The notes under the pieces were generated by a model. The model did not search any database, was not told the origin of the DNA, and saw only the letters and a list, made by a program, of their open reading frames with translations. Made by a program: the position numbers and the translations under genes. From Paracamarosporium sp. OC-R06-R3 (taxonomy: Eukaryota; Ascomycota; Dothideomycetes; Pleosporales; Didymosphaeriaceae), in the NCBI GenBank assembly GCA_019828545.1, contig JACVRA010000284.1:1-38409 (forward strand): DNA of 38,409 nt, in the 5' to 3' direction. Below are positions 1-9,504 of the stretch, in pieces; the first letter of the stretch is position 1; each line of letters starts with the position of its first letter.

Positions 1-102
1 AGATCGATTGATACCATATTTGGTAGCAACTTTCGTATACGAGAAATCTTCTCCTGGTTTCCGCGATTTAATTTCATCTATCGCAGCCTGGATTGGGTCC
101 AT
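1..102 (-). mobile_element. N-terminus of a pogo/Fot-type DDE transposase, cut by the window edge
   Basis: An ATG at 102 opens a frame that runs without a stop to base 1 (34 codons). It begins MDPIQAAIDEIKSRKPGEDF and continues with SYTKVATKYGINRS. This is the usual start of fungal pogo-like (Tc1/mariner superfamily) transposases: a short leader and then the psq-type helix-turn-helix that binds the element's terminal repeat, with the pattern xSYxxVAxKYGxxRS. The catalytic DDE domain would lie outside the window, so intactness cannot be judged. The frame was read directly from the minus strand. Family recognition rests on the N-terminal pattern only. Confidence 0.72.
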
Positions 103-230
103 ATTAATGGAGTTATCGCGTGTTGAAAGATAGGGAGTTTTGACGCGTCGGGTGTTCGGCGTGCATTGGCTGAATCCGTGCATTGGGTGCACGGACACGT
201 TATCACTCCAGATGTCACAGCGGCTAGAGT
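103..230. repeat. Probable terminal region of the pogo-like element
   Basis: Between the transposase ATG and unrelated sequence lies a stretch containing the 9-mer GTGCATTGG twice, at 161-169 and 178-186, followed by a TGCACGG word. Short repeated words next to a pogo-type transposase start are expected for the terminal inverted repeat or transposase-binding sites. The exact outer end and the TA target duplication cannot be fixed because the other end of the element is outside the window. Confidence 0.35.
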
Positions 231-457
231 TTGTTCCCCTGTTGAACCGGTCGCAGCGGATGATTTTTCGCTCGGAAAGCGTAGACCTTCCAGCGCATGT
301 AAGGCAAGGCGTTTTGCGTTGTAGGGAGAAGAGGGCGCACGGATAGACAGCTTGCGCTAGCGACTCTTGGGGATAAGAACCCGCAGCCCTGGCCTTCAAT
401 GATGTCCATGTCTCCACCGCTTGCCTTCAATTCCCCGCAAACACATTTTCCACCACA

Positions 458-820
458 ATGAATCCCTACGAGTTCCATCCTTGGCGTCCAAAGGGAGTCC
501 AATCCTTCATCACGGCTGGAGCCAGTAATTACATCGGGCTGGTCAACGAGCACACCGTCCTAAAACTCCCGCTTGTGCCTCCGATGGAGAAGGATATCTA
601 CCCGCCTGGAGGTCTAGCGTTCCGCAGCAAATGCAGAGAAGCGGCAGTGAAAGGACTCGAGGTCGAATATGAAATTCTTCAAACATTGGGCGAGCACCCA
701 AGAATCATTCGGTTTGTGGGGAACGTTCACGTGCTTAATGAGGCATCCATCTTACCTGTGTCGTTGTTGAATTTCGGCACAGCTGAGTATCACAGAATTC
801 ACAGTTCGCCGCGCCTGTGA
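458..820 (+). pseudogene. Truncated protein-kinase-like gene, N-lobe only
   Basis: A 120-codon frame begins MNPYEFHPWRPKGVQSFITA. It carries kinase N-lobe features: a glycine-poor loop segment (SNYIGLVNEHTVLKLP, with the probable beta-3 lysine in VLKLP), a helix-C-like stretch KGLEVEYEILQTLGEHPRII with its glutamate, and beta-4 RFVG. It matches a family of short fungal kinase-like proteins that normally run to about 280-300 residues. After RFVG the reading departs from the family and stops at 820. No HRD, DFG or C-lobe segment follows in any frame I could recognise. A CT-rich leader precedes the ATG. It is most likely a truncated relic. A missed intron leading to a distant exon is possible, but no downstream C-lobe was seen before the next gene. 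Confidence 0.55.
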
Positions 821-1279
821 CATTGCCCTTCTCAACTATAATACCTTCGCCCAAAGATACTATCCTACTATATTTTACTGCTAAGTAAATACAACAACTG
901 CCTTGCCCGCTAGATGCATTGCCAGGGTGGGGAGATGGAAGCACGTCGACGAATGAGTAACCTCGGTAAACTGAGGTGCTCGTCAAGATGACTTATGATA
1001 CGAAGAAGCAGGTCAGCACATGGAGCTTGGCACACTCTAAAGACTTGCAACATAATATTAGGATCGATAGTAATACATCCCCATCTGCCAAACAACCTTT
1101 CCCCCAACCTCATCTTCTCTCTTGATCCCTTTTGCTGGCTTTCACCATTCTGCCCTGCTTGTCCAAATCCACCAGTCGCCTGCCCTCCAGCATTACCTCC
1201 TCGTTGCTCTCACTCTCCTCTTGCATGCCTCCCACATCGTTCCGATATATCTCGTCTTGGAACATAGCACGCTACTGTA
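821..1279. other. Non-coding spacer between kinase relic and large minus-strand gene
   Basis: Pyrimidine-rich sequence with no frame that resembles a protein. It must contain the 3' end of the minus-strand gene that stops at 1280. I saw no repeat or RNA gene here. Confidence 0.5.
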
Positions 1280-4200
1280 TTAGGGACTACTGTGGTGTTC
1301 ATCCCCTGAGCTCGGCTCTGTTACGGGCAGGTCCGAGTTTTTTGACGCTGGTGCATGACGGCGTGGTACGTTTGTTTGGGCATCTCTTGTGAGTGAGTTT
1401 CTAGTCCTCGAGACTGGTGACTGTGGTTGTGCCTGAGCCATATGCGATTGAGAGACTCCCAATTCCCTTCGCGAGAATGATGTGTGCGAGGAATGTGACT
1501 GGTTTGATTCTCTCGACTCTCTGCTCCGGTCTTTGAGCTCGCGATAGCAACCCTGGGGTGACCTTTGCCGGCGAGGACTCGCTTGTTGGACTTCCCGGCC
1601 TTGACCATCTTGCGTCGAGCGTTGTGGCTGACTTTGACTTGGGGTCTTTCGCGCTCTACTCGCCTCCTCTATAAGCGAAGAGATGCTCTGCGACACATTC
1701 GGTCTAGTCGTTGTTCTCGATTGCTTTTCCTCTTTCTCTCTCTGCGGTACTGAAACTCTCCATGATTCCGGACGTGAGCGTCTCGATCGAGGGGTTCCTA
1801 CTCTTGACGTGTCCGCGCTAGAAGTCGTTGATCCCGATTGCAAGTCCTCTATATTAGGACTCGATCGTCGTGTAATGCGATGTCCCGCCGCCGATATTGC
1901 TCTTGCTGCCTCAATCGGAGAGAATGGTTTGATAAGCGCACGATCAGGGTTAGGTCTGAAGGTGTGACCCGCTGCAGAGATTCTTCTTGCAGCATCGAGA
2001 GCTGAGAAGGTACTCGCACGCGGGCGAACAGTTCTAGCGCGAAGCGTTCGCTCTTGGTGAGTTTTATCTAGGGAGCGTGGACTGTCTTTCTCGTTGGTAC
2101 CGTCCAGGACATGTCCGTGTCCAATATCGATATCTCCATCTTCAGGAACGTAATCAGAGGCGGCTCCGTAAATAAATCGTGCGTTTATTTCGTTACGAAG
2201 GGCGTGACCCTGCCGAGGAAGAGTGTGCTTGTGAATTTGTGGAAGAGGGTCATATCGGTCTTGTGGAGGTCTTGAACAGGTGTATTGTCTGACCGGTGCT
2301 TGAGGAGGTTGCGAGTAGATATCCCTTCGAAGAAGGGAATAGACGGAGATGAAAGGAGCCACTTCCTGAGTGAGAAATACAGACTTTTGTCCAGGTGCGG
2401 TGGGATAGTCCCTTGGTCTTTGTAGCGTACCTCCAGGATACTCTGTTATCTGTACTGGTTCTGCATACCGACAGGGTCGGACTACTTCTTCACCCTTTTG
2501 TACTTGTAGTGCAGGGGGTTTCTCCTGCTGGATGTGCGAAGATGGGCGTGGCTTGGCTTTGAGTTTCCTGGTAAACTTACAAAACCCTCGTTTCGGCTTA
2601 GCTAACGGTTTCTCTCTGGGGGGCGGTGTATGAGTATCCGGTTTAGTCCACGTTGGGGTATCTCGAACTGGATAACGAGGTGCCGGAGGCCATTGCTGAT
2701 CTGGCAGGATATTGGTACCATATGCAGCTTTCCTAGCCTTGCTCTTATGAGCTGTAGGCTTCATCTTCCTTGGCGTGAATTGGATAGGAGGAGCAACGAT
2801 ACCTGGAGCCGCGGAACTAGGCCTTCTCTGCTCTCCCGTGGATATTGTCAGAACGCGTGATATTGTGCCTCGCCTTTTTTCAGCCCTGGCGGTTGCTACG
2901 TGCTTTAATGACGATACAAGTGACTGTGGAGCCAGAGAGAAATCAGCGGTAGGAGATTTATTAACGACACAAGCCACCGGCATGGTTAGGTCCTCGTTTG
3001 AAACGAGCTCAGGCTTGTTCACATCTGCTTTTGACTGCTGCTCAATTGAGTGAGTACTTGATTCGCCTAGGAGAACTTCATTATGGGTAATATAAGACCC
3101 TCTGGGCTCATCCCGAATCTTAACTATCTTCTCATCAGGCGGTACATCTTCAACGGTAAACTGCTGTTGGCAACGGATTATGTTTTCGCGAGCCGTACGA
3201 CTTGGCTTTCTTTGTGGCTTTGTCATTGGCGGGGCCGGAATGGCATGGTAAACATCCAGAGCAGCTAACGGCTCCTCGAGAACCGAGCATTGGCCTGAAG
3301 GCGAGAGACCATGTTCTGTTTCGAGTTGAGGTTCAAGAATTCCATGAATGAGGCCGGCAGGCATCTGACCAGGTGTGCTCTGATGCGACAGGCTAGTTGT
3401 ATGTCGCCGTAACAGCGTCCCCCCTCCCGGAGGTGCTTGTTCAGTAGATGCACGATTTAACTTCCATTCAACCGTGGTGAGCTGAAGGTTTGCATTCTGA
3501 CGCGAGATACTGGGTCTAGTGCTGTCTCGTCGTGGTTTTGAACGTTCCTCTTCAGGCGCAGTCGCTTCGACGGGTTTGCAGATCATATTTTCTTCGAGGT
3601 CAGTCGATTTGAAAGCTCTATTCGTATCTCCTTTAAGCCTAGTATCTGGCCGTGCTGATTGTGTCGTTGGCATGGTGAGACATACGTTTTGTTCTCTTGC
3701 AGTAGAAGTAGGCTTCCATGAGACAGGAACATTAGGAGTCCTACTCATCTCCCTCGGAACCCGTGGTGCCGTTATGTTGCTTGGAGAAACAGGAGCATCA
3801 GCTTCGAGCTCAGAATCTGCTCGTGCTAAACGCATCGCTATCACAATCGACAACGAGCTCTCATCTTGCACGGTCAACTGACGCGATGTGCTTGTTGATC
3901 TTCCTGGAAATGCAGAAGACAGATGCTCGTTTTGTGCGGAGGGCGGCCTGGAAACACGCGTCGGCTCTCCTGCGATCGGTCTTCGACTTGCAGGATAATT
4001 TCGCATCTGCTCCTCACACGTTCGTCGACAGACCGCACTTTCGTCGGAGCTGGTTGGGGTTGCAGAGGAATCAATTGATCGGCTTCCTGAAGCGCTCATA
4101 TCAATCGCTTTAGTGGGTCCAATGAATAAGTCCGGGCACCTGGTCTCTTGCACCACTGACGCTTCGCGCTTGCACTGAGGTTTATTCGGCATTGTTACAT

Positions 4201-5254
4201 GATGAATGACCGACCCTGAGCTTGAGGCCTTCTCGATATGTCGTCTCATTGTTGCTTTACGTGCGGCTTTAGGGCTAAAGTTATCAGCCTCCACGTAAGC
4301 TTCTGATGTCCCAAGCTCAGACGTTGTGTCCACCACACATTCCGACCGGTCTTTGGCCTCTATAGCCTCTTCAATATCGTTAGTCTCATATTCCGATGCA
4401 AGGCTGACCGCATATGCTTGGAGCTCTTCAGGACGCTTACCCGTTTCGACCCCAAATTGTGGTATAGACTCAACCGCGTATTCAAATTTTCCTTCGAGAT
4501 CTTCAGTTGTTTTGGGTTCTTGATCTTCGTCGATCGCTTCAGCCTCAGGTTCTGGACTCAGGTCGGCCACCGGTAAAGTTTCCGCAACGGCAAGAATACT
4601 ATCGGCAGCAGTAGGCAAGTCAGGTTGTACGCAGTCAAGCCATATCTGTGTGTCTACTAATGGTATAACTTCGACTTCTAGCAAATCTTGCGAGGCCATC
4701 GACACTCGTCGAGACTGCAATGCGATGGGTGTAAGAGCCCTACCAAACCGCCCCTCGTTGATCTTCTGATCAATTGTTCCTGATACTTTCTCGAGAACGG
4801 AATTGACAGACTTATTCCGAGGGCGAGTCGGCTGTCTAGACAGGGTGTCATTCACTGCGTTGAGACCACATTGCACTTGGTCGATCGAAGTCGGGGAACT
4901 ATGATGACGCACCTCAAGATGGATGTCGAGGTCTTCGGCGACTGTATTGAGCTCGTCCATGGATTGGCTTCGCGTGTTCTCCGACTCTAAACCGGCGGCC
5001 TCCATCACAATCGATGCTTGGAATTCATCGTCTTCTAACTTTTCAGCCACGGATCCGAATGCAGTACTGTGCCATGAGAAGGAAGAGCTTTCAGTTGAGC
5101 CTTCGACTGGCGCTGCTTCAAATTCGGCGTCGTCTTCTGACGTATACTTCTGGCCAAGATATACACCAAGATCGTCTGCAGTAGATTCGATCAAACTAAT
5201 AAGCTCTGGTACCGATCTTACACTCCCACGCAGCGAAGCTTGCGTATCGTTCAT
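1280..5254 (-). CDS. Very large disordered protein, or the C-terminal two thirds of one
   Basis: A 1,324-codon uninterrupted frame starting MNDTQASLRGSVRSVPELIS and ending in TAA. I do not recognise a catalytic domain. The first 30 residues look like a short amphipathic helix (VPELISLIESTADDLGVYLG). The remainder is rich in S, R, P, E and Q and predicted disordered by composition, with acidic stretches in the first third and strongly basic ones in the last third. Around residues 1083-1125 a motif of the type (D/E)AAR(R)xISAAGHxx occurs twice. The ATG is not convincing as a true start: the same frame is open for 26 further codons upstream, to a TAG at 5333-5335, and above that TAG continues as the next ORF. 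It is best read as part of one gene with 5333-7570. Cellular role unknown. Confidence 0.75.
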   Translation of the reverse strand: MNDTQASLRGSVRSVPELISLIESTADDLGVYLGQKYTSEDDAEFEAAPVEGSTESSSFSWHSTAFGSVAEKLEDDEFQASIVMEAAGLESENTRSQSMDELNTVAEDLDIHLEVRHHSSPTSIDQVQCGLNAVNDTLSRQPTRPRNKSVNSVLEKVSGTIDQKINEGRFGRALTPIALQSRRVSMASQDLLEVEVIPLVDTQIWLDCVQPDLPTAADSILAVAETLPVADLSPEPEAEAIDEDQEPKTTEDLEGKFEYAVESIPQFGVETGKRPEELQAYAVSLASEYETNDIEEAIEAKDRSECVVDTTSELGTSEAYVEADNFSPKAARKATMRRHIEKASSSGSVIHHVTMPNKPQCKREASVVQETRCPDLFIGPTKAIDMSASGSRSIDSSATPTSSDESAVCRRTCEEQMRNYPASRRPIAGEPTRVSRPPSAQNEHLSSAFPGRSTSTSRQLTVQDESSLSIVIAMRLARADSELEADAPVSPSNITAPRVPREMSRTPNVPVSWKPTSTAREQNVCLTMPTTQSARPDTRLKGDTNRAFKSTDLEENMICKPVEATAPEEERSKPRRDSTRPSISRQNANLQLTTVEWKLNRASTEQAPPGGGTLLRRHTTSLSHQSTPGQMPAGLIHGILEPQLETEHGLSPSGQCSVLEEPLAALDVYHAIPAPPMTKPQRKPSRTARENIIRCQQQFTVEDVPPDEKIVKIRDEPRGSYITHNEVLLGESSTHSIEQQSKADVNKPELVSNEDLTMPVACVVNKSPTADFSLAPQSLVSSLKHVATARAEKRRGTISRVLTISTGEQRRPSSAAPGIVAPPIQFTPRKMKPTAHKSKARKAAYGTNILPDQQWPPAPRYPVRDTPTWTKPDTHTPPPREKPLAKPKRGFCKFTRKLKAKPRPSSHIQQEKPPALQVQKGEEVVRPCRYAEPVQITEYPGGTLQRPRDYPTAPGQKSVFLTQEVAPFISVYSLLRRDIYSQPPQAPVRQYTCSRPPQDRYDPLPQIHKHTLPRQGHALRNEINARFIYGAASDYVPEDGDIDIGHGHVLDGTNEKDSPRSLDKTHQERTLRARTVRPRASTFSALDAARRISAAGHTFRPNPDRALIKPFSPIEAARAISAAGHRITRRSSPNIEDLQSGSTTSSADTSRVGTPRSRRSRPESWRVSVPQREKEEKQSRTTTRPNVSQSISSLIEEASRARKTPSQSQPQRSTQDGQGREVQQASPRRQRSPQGCYRELKDRSRESRESNQSHSSHTSFSRRELGVSQSHMAQAQPQSPVSRTRNSLTRDAQTNVPRRHAPASKNSDLPVTEPSSGDEHHSSP

Positions 5255-5332
5255 GTTTGGGCCAAGCTGACCCGACGCTCCGACGTTGAGTTGCTCAGCA
5301 GCTCTAGGTGTAGCATAGAGACAGGGCGGTTG

Positions 5333-7570
5333 CTAATCGCAGGCCTGTTGGGCTGGCTGATAAGGCCGATGGACATGATTGCATTCAGAATGCTGGCAAC
5401 GGTTGCGGCAAGCTCCGGTGCAGGAAGAATTGGTGCTGCAAGAGTTTACGAGGTCTTCAGAAACTCGACGAGATTGTGTAAGATCTGGTCGGCTGAATTT
5501 GATGTTATCGATAACATCCTGCAAGGTGTTTTGATGCTCTTTAAGGATGGACTCTATGACGTATCCCAAATCTTGTGCAAAGCTAGCTCCGCATCTATCG
5601 CCTGAGGTGTAGTTCGAGTGATGCTGCCGACGATCCTTGTCGTCCTTTTTGGAGCTATGCGCACTGCTCGTAGAGGAATCAGTACCGGCTTGTCTCCTTG
5701 GGCGATGGTGCTTCCATGCCATAGGTCGTGGAAACACTATGGCGCGACACTGGCTACAGAGCTTCTTTGCAGCTGCTTCACGTGGCTCGACAGCAGATAT
5801 GGTTGAGAAATGGCCACAGGCGCGTTTGATCCAGTTCCCAGGGTCTTGCAGCGGGGCCTTGTAATTCCCGAACGATGTGCGAGGCTTGATGCGCGCCCCG
5901 GGAAATCCGAAGTCCTGAGTCTTGCGTCGGCCGTATCCACTTCGCCAGTCAACGTGGTCAGGGACTTCAACAGAGTAGTAGTCTTCCTCTGTACCGACAT
6001 TCGCACTTGGATTAGGGACTTGGGCAGATTTCCACCGCGTAAGGCTGTAGTCGAAGCTCGAGCCGTCATAGCTGAGGTTCTTCGCAGCAATCTCTTCGAG
6101 CTTCTTGACCGTTGGGGAGGGTTCACCGAAATCGCGATCATACATCTTGAAGCTGTCGTCCAGATCACGAGGTTTAGAGATTGTCGATTCCCGCCTAAAT
6201 TGCGGTATCGACTCATTCATTGGGTCACTGCGAGTTCCCTGGCCCATGCTCCTCGTCGAGGCTGAGTTGCGACGTTGTCGCTGGATGATCGATATCCGCC
6301 GTGTTCTCCTTTGCTGATCTTTGATAGCGGTTCCGCTTGCGGCCCTTCGAACAGCATTACCAGTCTGCGAACGAAGGGTGTTTCCAACCCATTTTGGATC
6401 GGTCGACGGTCTAGCTTCATCGGTCTCAGCAGTTGACGACTTGCAGATCGAACGGTGCCTCACTGTTTCATCGGAGGCGGGTAGCTGCTCTAGTATCTTA
6501 GAATTTTTGATAGCAGTAGTAACGGCCTCGGAATGATCATCAGACCGAATCAGTCGTATTGCTGAGCGCTGGGCGCCACTGAGCGGCTGTGTATGTTGAT
6601 TTGGCTCCGAAGATACATTCGTAAACTTCCTACGAGCTGAAGCTAACGTATCTGATGCATAGAGAGACCCTGGATTGGATTGTTTAGCCACTTCTGTCGA
6701 AGGCTTAGGTGACTTGTGTCTACAAAGTGAGCGTTCGCCTTTGTTGACCCCGGTGGCGGTTCCCACTATAGCCTTTAACTTGACATCGCCCGCCTTTGCT
6801 TGAGAGAACGAATTGGACCGCTGAGTTGACTGCATTCGCTCGGTAGCCTCTGTCGGCGGGTTTGGGATATGCAAGGCAGCTTTGGAAATTTTCCATCCCG
6901 TCGGATTTTCTTGTGCAGGACGGGCTTCTTGGTCACCGCCGGTAGTCCGCACCCGAAAGTCAACTTGGGACGGTTCCCGCTTGATCCTCGAGTCGGCGGA
7001 GGCGCCTTTGGCAACGATAGTAGGCGGGGAACGGATATTCTTTCGAGACTCTGCGGTTTTGGTTTCGAAAAAATCCTTCGCATCCTTGACGGAAACTGTC
7101 TTTTGCGGCGACGTTCTTGGAAGGAGATGAGGTGGCGTTGGAGGGCAATCATTAGATACATTTCGCTCGGGGACAGACGATTGGGCAGGGCGTGTTGTGA
7201 ATTTGAACGATCCAGATGTTCTCGGGCGTCCACCCATGTTGCTTCCGAGCTGTGAGGGCGGGCCTGGTGCTCTGCGCTCTCTGTATGGGTGCTCGACATT
7301 GTCTAGGATTTTGCCATAGGGGTTCTTGCCTGTCAAGTACAACGGCGGCTTCGGCTTCGAACGAGTCGTTTGAGAAGCAGTGAGATTGGGAGGTGTTGGA
7401 AGCGGATGGGGCTGAGACTTCAAGGTTTGCCGGAATGAGGGTTGTGACTGCTCAGTGGTGGACAGTTCGTTGATAGAACGCTTCCCTTGAGTTGCAGACT
7501 GCCCGCGAAGCTCGGAAGTCGTCGAATGATCTTCTGAGCTTGGTGCAGTCGGGTCGGCGTCACCTTGCAT
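5333..7570 (-). CDS. Large disordered protein, probable N-terminal part of the same gene as 1280-5254
   Basis: A 745-codon frame beginning MQGDADPTAPSSEDHSTTSE and ending ...QQACD-TAG. It is low-complexity, rich in S, T, P, R and K. A short proline-tyrosine segment near residue 80 (PPLYLTGKNPYGKIL) looks conserved. Around residues 580-605 a cysteine-histidine motif, ACGHFSTISAVEPREAAAK followed by KLCSQC, could bind metal. A helical stretch follows (FAQDLGYVIESILKEHQNTL). The C-terminus has several cysteines. Its terminal TAG is in the same frame as the downstream 1,324-codon ORF with only 26 sense codons between them. No convincing GTRNGY donor or CTRAY branch site was seen that would splice the TAG out. 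Function unknown. Confidence 0.72.
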   Translation of the reverse strand: MQGDADPTAPSSEDHSTTSELRGQSATQGKRSINELSTTEQSQPSFRQTLKSQPHPLPTPPNLTASQTTRSKPKPPLYLTGKNPYGKILDNVEHPYRERRAPGPPSQLGSNMGGRPRTSGSFKFTTRPAQSSVPERNVSNDCPPTPPHLLPRTSPQKTVSVKDAKDFFETKTAESRKNIRSPPTIVAKGASADSRIKREPSQVDFRVRTTGGDQEARPAQENPTGWKISKAALHIPNPPTEATERMQSTQRSNSFSQAKAGDVKLKAIVGTATGVNKGERSLCRHKSPKPSTEVAKQSNPGSLYASDTLASARRKFTNVSSEPNQHTQPLSGAQRSAIRLIRSDDHSEAVTTAIKNSKILEQLPASDETVRHRSICKSSTAETDEARPSTDPKWVGNTLRSQTGNAVRRAASGTAIKDQQRRTRRISIIQRQRRNSASTRSMGQGTRSDPMNESIPQFRRESTISKPRDLDDSFKMYDRDFGEPSPTVKKLEEIAAKNLSYDGSSFDYSLTRWKSAQVPNPSANVGTEEDYYSVEVPDHVDWRSGYGRRKTQDFGFPGARIKPRTSFGNYKAPLQDPGNWIKRACGHFSTISAVEPREAAAKKLCSQCRAIVFPRPMAWKHHRPRRQAGTDSSTSSAHSSKKDDKDRRQHHSNYTSGDRCGASFAQDLGYVIESILKEHQNTLQDVIDNIKFSRPDLTQSRRVSEDLVNSCSTNSSCTGACRNRCQHSECNHVHRPYQPAQQACD

Positions 7571-7922
7571 ATGGTGTAAAACTGGGATAGTAGACTAACA
7601 GACGGGTGAGATGCAGTGAATGCTGCCGGAGCGTGGCTGTTTCGTGAATAAGAGAGCACGTAGGGAACGTAGAATGACAGGCTCAAACAAGAAGTACGGT
7701 ATTAGGAATAGAGGTAAAACGTGAACGGTGTCATCGAGTGTATAGTCGGGCACGCAAAGAGAAGAAAAGGACAAGTGAAGTGACCGGGCAAGTGTTTTGC
7801 TTATCTCGAGCACCTTCTATATTTTGGCCGCACGTAGGAGGCACCTAGGAAAGCACCTCCCGCTCCTGCTAGTGTACACGTCACGCAATGAAATGCCCAA
7901 AGAAAGCACACTATTTACACGA
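7571..7922. promoter_or_regulatory. Spacer: promoter of the large gene and 3' flank of ATP16
   Basis: About 350 bp separate the ATG at 7570 from the ATP16 stop at 7923. Both genes are on the minus strand, so this holds the ATP16 terminator and the large gene's promoter and leader. ORFs here are short and read as shadows. No specific element was identified. Confidence 0.4.
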
Positions 7923-8704
7923 TTACTTGAGAGCCGCCTGCAGGCTCTCGAGAACCTATATGGCTGTCAGCAGTGCTCTCTCACGCACATCGACGCGCAA
8001 TCTGAGAATGTAGCATGAACTCACCTCGAGCTCGATCTTGGCCTCAGCAATGTCCTGCTCGCTGCCATTTCCGCTGGCAATCTTCTGGGCCTCTGCAATC
8101 TGGTTTCGGACAGCCTGTTTACCCGTCAGCCTCACGTTTCACTGCTCTTGCCGATGGCCATGTACCTCTGCGCTGAAGTCCTCCAATGCGTATCCTTCGA
8201 CGGCGTTGATGCTAAGCTGCGAGTCGGGCTGCACGGTCGCGAATCCGCCGGAGAGGAAGAACTGCTTGCTGCCGCCGCTCTCCTCGATGATCTCAACAAG
8301 TCCGGGCTTCAATTGCTCGATGGAGGGGACGTGGTTGGCCAAGACACCCATCTCGCCGGTCTCCGCGGGGAGGTTAACCTGGACACTGCAATGGGAACCC
8401 GTCAGTATACGCTTCGAGGGTGCGAGGAGGCGGTCGGGCTAGCGGAAACGTACACATCCTGCGACTTGTAGATGGACTGTTGCACGTCATCGTTAGCTGG
8501 ATTTATCCATGTGTAGAGCCCAATCGAACAGGACGCAGCGCTTCAATGGGCGGGATAGTCTGTGATGCTTACCTGGTGCGGAAGAGCTAGGGAGAGCTTG
8601 ATCTTGTCCGACGCAACGTCGGCGTAGCCCCTGCGCATGATGGGGCGGGCAATGGCCTGGGGCCGCGCGCGAAGAGCAGCGCGAGCGATGCGGAGGGAGC
8701 TCAT
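7923..8704 (-). CDS. ATP16: Mitochondrial F1F0 ATP synthase subunit delta, five exons
   Basis: Delta subunit of the F1 central stalk (equivalent to bacterial epsilon), which couples rotation to ATP synthesis at the inner mitochondrial membrane. Rebuilt exons (minus): 8704-8573, 8476-8454, 8385-8166, 8114-8025 and 7955-7923, all joining in phase to 165 residues plus TAA, the usual fungal length. The N-terminus MSSLRIARAALRARPQAIAR is an arginine-rich mitochondrial presequence, and RRGYAD fits the cleavage region. The family signature follows: KLSLALPHQ, VQVNLPAETGEMGVLANHVP, a beta-sandwich ending NAVEGYALEDF, and a C-terminal helical hairpin ending VLESLQAALK. Introns have GTAAGC, GTACGT, GTACAT and GTGAGT donors, and CTAAC or CTGAC branch sites. 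The second exon is only 23 nt. I start at 8704 because the presequence begins there. Confidence 0.95.
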
Positions 8705-9364
8705 GATGGATGTCGGTGTGGTGGGGATGCAATTGCTGATGCCGACGCTGTGGTGTTGCAGGACGACGCCGAAGTTCTTGTGCTTGGCAGCCGCAACCGA
8801 GAATTCACCGGCGCCATGGCTAGCGCGGCCCCATGAAATCAAGCGGCGTTGAGCCCTCGTCGTGTTAGGAAGTAGCCTCGCTCGTTTGGCGATTGGGTAG
8901 TGGAGGGTGGTTGATACGGACTTGCTTTTTTTTATTCGATATATATTTAATGAAAAGACTGTTTCTGAGCTTATACAAGCTTCGAGGTATAAGCTCACCC
9001 GTTCACTTCGTTCCGCACTTCGCAAGAACATGCCGAAGCCAAAGTGCAAGTGCCCATCATTCGTTCCGCTACACTACGGGTAGACGCATAACACCAGTGG
9101 ACGAATGATGTATATAATTCTTCGATCGATTTTGCAGCCCGTTCTCTCCGAGAGGATGGACGGGGCCTAGATCCGCTCCAGCACAATACTCTAACCACAA
9201 AGACGTACATGTATATGTACATGTACTCCGAAAAATAAAAAAAAACGCCCGTTCTCCTCCAGCCGTGGTATACCGACTACGCAAGCATAACAATAATAAA
9301 AAAGCAAATCATGATTCTCATGACGAACATCCACGCATCACCTTTTGTTCTCGTCCCCGGTCCA

Positions 9365-9391
9365 GAGCAAAGCAGAGCAGAGCAGAGCAGA
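9365..9391 (+). repeat. Pentamer microsatellite (AGCAG)n
   Basis: Tandem AGCAG units, read directly, in the 3' flank of the Sur7-type gene. Confidence 0.85.
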
Positions 9392-9475
9392 ACCCGCAAT
9401 CATTACCGATTACTATGTCTATGCCATCCAAGAATATACACTCTGCCTGCTCCCCCCTACTTCCCGACATGACAA

Positions 9476-9500
9476 AAAGCAAAGCAAAGCAAAGCAAAGC
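9476..9500 (+). repeat. Pentamer microsatellite (AAAGC)5
   Basis: Five perfect AAAGC units, ending four bases before the stop codon of the Sur7-type gene, so they sit at the very start of its 3' UTR (GCTTT repeats on the transcript). Confidence 0.9.
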
Positions 9501-9504
9501 ACGC

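Larger units (their letters stand above)
8705..9504. promoter_or_regulatory. Promoter/leader region of ATP16 and 3' flank of the Sur7-type gene
   Basis: An 800-bp spacer between two minus-strand genes. It contains a T-rich tract near 8930, palindromic ACATGTATATGTACATGT-like sequence near 9210-9228, and two pentamer repeats annotated separately. ORFs reading through it have no family resemblance. Confidence 0.4.

Noticed and set aside
8543..9049. Longer N-terminal extension of the ATP synthase delta subunit
   Set aside because: The extra residues have no mitochondrial-targeting character. The conserved presequence begins at the in-frame ATG at 8704, giving the normal family length.
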